Of a stretch of DNA of 35,184 nt, positions 34,253 through 35,184 are shown in pieces; the first letter of the stretch is position 1; every line of letters begins with the position of its first letter. The notes beneath the pieces are model-generated. The model ran no database searches, was not told where the DNA came from, and saw only the letters and a list, made by a program, of their open reading frames with translations. This DNA is from Acidobacteriota bacterium (GTDB lineage Bacteria; Acidobacteriota; Vicinamibacteria; Fen-336): the NCBI GenBank assembly GCA_022340585.1, contig JAJDNS010000056.1, forward strand, positions 1-35,184, in the 5' to 3' direction. The position numbers and the translations under genes are program-made.

Positions 34253-34434
34253 CGAGCCCCTCCCTCCGCCGGCCACGCGGCCCCATCCCGCCGCAGGCCC
34301 TGGCCAGCGCCCTCGGTAAGGAGGCCGCCGCAAAGCTCCTCTCCGAATGGCGCGAGTGCATCAGCCGGGTCGACACGCGCGACGCCCGGCCGCGCTCCGA
34401 GCTGTCGTTCGTGGCCGCGCCCGCCGGCCAGTAG
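34252..34434 (+). pseudogene. Possible 3' remnant of a coding gene
   Basis: The frame ending in TAG at 34432-34434 reads ALASALGKEAAAKLLSEWRE and then CISRVDTRDARPRSELSF and a short tail. More than nine codons in ten end in G or C, as in genes of this window, yet no ATG, GTG or TTG opens it after the DUF362 stop. It looks like the end of a gene whose front was lost, possibly by the event that placed DUF362 here. No family is recognised. Confidence 0.35.
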
Positions 34435-34465
34435 CCTCCCGCCACCGCGGGCCGGCGACGCGAGG

Positions 34466-34471
34466 TATGCT
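34466..34471 (+). promoter_or_regulatory. -10-like TATGCT, leaderless layout
   Basis: TATGCT is followed by exactly six bases and then the GTG at 34478. No ribosome binding site precedes the GTG. Confidence 0.45.
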
Positions 34472-34477
34472 CCTTGC

Positions 34478-35184
34478 GTGCCCCGGCGAGACCCCCTCAA
34501 GGAGGCCCTGGCCCGCCTGAACCAGGTGCGCCAGGACCCCTCCTCGTCCGCCTCACAGGCGGAGCTGCGGGGGGTGTTGTCCCGCGAGTCCTCCCACGCG
34601 GTGGCGAAGGCCGCGCGCATCTCGGGTGAGGCCGGTCTCGAGACGCTGGTGCCCGACCTCGTGGCGGCGTTCCATCGGCTCTCGAAGGACCCAGCGAGGA
34701 CGGATCCCGGATGCACGGCCAAGACGAGCGTGGTCGAGGCCCTCCTGCGGCTCGAGCACGAGGACGAGGAGGTGTTCCTGCGCGGTGTTCGCCACGTGCA
34801 GATGGAGCCGGTCCACGGCGGGCGGGTCGACACCGCGGTGGACCTTCGCGGTGCGTGCGCCTTCGGCCTCGCTCGAACTTCGAACCCGACCGTCCTCGTC
34901 GAGCTCGCTGAGCTCCTCGCCGACCCCGAGCCGCCGGCGCGGGTCTCGGCGGCGCGCGCGATCGGAAACCACGGCCGGGCGGAGGGCGTGCCCCTTCTGC
35001 GCCACAAGGTCCGGGCCGGTGACGAAGAGCCCCGGGTCCTCGCCGAGTGCCTGCTCGCCCTGCTGCACCTCGACCCGTCCGCCTCGGTGCCGTTCGTGGG
35101 CCGCCTCCTGCAGGCAGCACCGGGTCCTGGACGCTACCCCGGCGTCGATCCCGAGTGCGCGGCGGTCGCCCTCGGGGAGTCGCG
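34478..35184 (+). CDS. HEAT-repeat protein, N-terminal part
   Basis: 235 residues are visible before the right edge cuts the gene. There is no signal peptide, so it is probably cytoplasmic. The sequence is a chain of paired helices of HEAT type (ELRGVLSRESSHAVAKAARI; LETLVPDLVAAFHRL; KTSVVEALLRLEHEDEEVFL; LADPEPPARVSAARAIGNHG; LPLL-type GVPLLRHKV), followed by RVLAECLLALLHLD. Such proteins are scaffolds that bind other proteins or nucleic acid. The GTG start is inferred from the -10-like TATGCT exactly six bases upstream and from the repeats beginning soon after; no other in-frame start nearby has a ribosome binding site. What lies beyond the window cannot be said. Confidence 0.72.
   Translation, partial: MPRRDPLKEALARLNQVRQDPSSSASQAELRGVLSRESSHAVAKAARISGEAGLETLVPDLVAAFHRLSKDPARTDPGCTAKTSVVEALLRLEHEDEEVFLRGVRHVQMEPVHGGRVDTAVDLRGACAFGLARTSNPTVLVELAELLADPEPPARVSAARAIGNHGRAEGVPLLRHKVRAGDEEPRVLAECLLALLHLDPSASVPFVGRLLQAAPGPGRYPGVDPECAAVALGES

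Noticed and set aside
1..35184. tRNA, rRNA, CRISPR arrays, insertion sequences, integrases or toxin-antitoxin pairs
   Set aside because: Looked for on both strands by eye; no supporting motif or gene was found, although small RNAs cannot be excluded without a covariance search.

Overview
The window is very GC-rich, densely coded DNA that reads like a member of the Acidobacteriota (Vicinamibacteria or Thermoanaerobaculia type). The assignment rests on gene content: two proteins with the acidobacterial VWFA-related domain, an Oar-like TonB-dependent receptor with an N-terminal carboxypeptidase-regulatory domain, three FG-GAP/ASPIC-UnbV (CRTAC1-type) proteins, many secreted TPR proteins, and Tat-exported Gfo/Idh/MocA and DUF362 proteins. 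No rRNA, tRNA, CRISPR array, insertion sequence or phage gene was seen. Strong GC bias gives long spurious reading frames opposite nearly every gene; these were left out.

Layout. (1) 1-2654: a TonB-dependent receptor cut by the left edge, divergent from a ROK-family regulator, with an inverted repeat between them. (2) 2669-7832, minus strand: an operon-like run VWA protein -> CRTAC1 protein -> TPR protein, the last two overlapping by ATGA. (3) 8161-12517: a secreted carboxypeptidase-regulatory/TPR protein, a secreted atypical-kinase-like protein and a second VWA paralogue. (4) 12592-21105, minus strand: a membrane-anchored CxxCH (haem c) / beta-propeller / TPR protein, a giant CRTAC1-redoxin-TPR fusion whose redoxin lacks its cysteines, and a third CRTAC1 protein. 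(5) 21484-23411: a RodZ-like HTH/TM/DUF2914 protein and a small secreted protein, separated by a gene-remnant region that includes the first residues of a response-regulator receiver domain. (6) 23475-29585: a GH3 glycosidase with a good sigma70 promoter, an ABC-2 exporter pair, a GH172 (DUF2961) lipoprotein and a small secreted beta protein. (7) 29836-35184: Tat-exported Gfo/Idh/MocA oxidoreductase, an unrecognised 513-residue protein, a Tat-exported DUF362 protein, a coding remnant, and a HEAT-repeat protein cut by the right edge.

How the genes may work together (inference). The receptor, ROK sensor, GH3, GH172 and Gfo/Idh/MocA proteins fit uptake and breakdown of plant or microbial polysaccharide. 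The central 18 kb is a dense set of exported repeat proteins (VWA, FG-GAP, TPR, beta-propeller) in which the same modules recur in different fusions; this is the best candidate for an undescribed envelope system. Several genes have a -10-like hexamer placed exactly six bases before the start codon, which suggests frequent leaderless transcripts.
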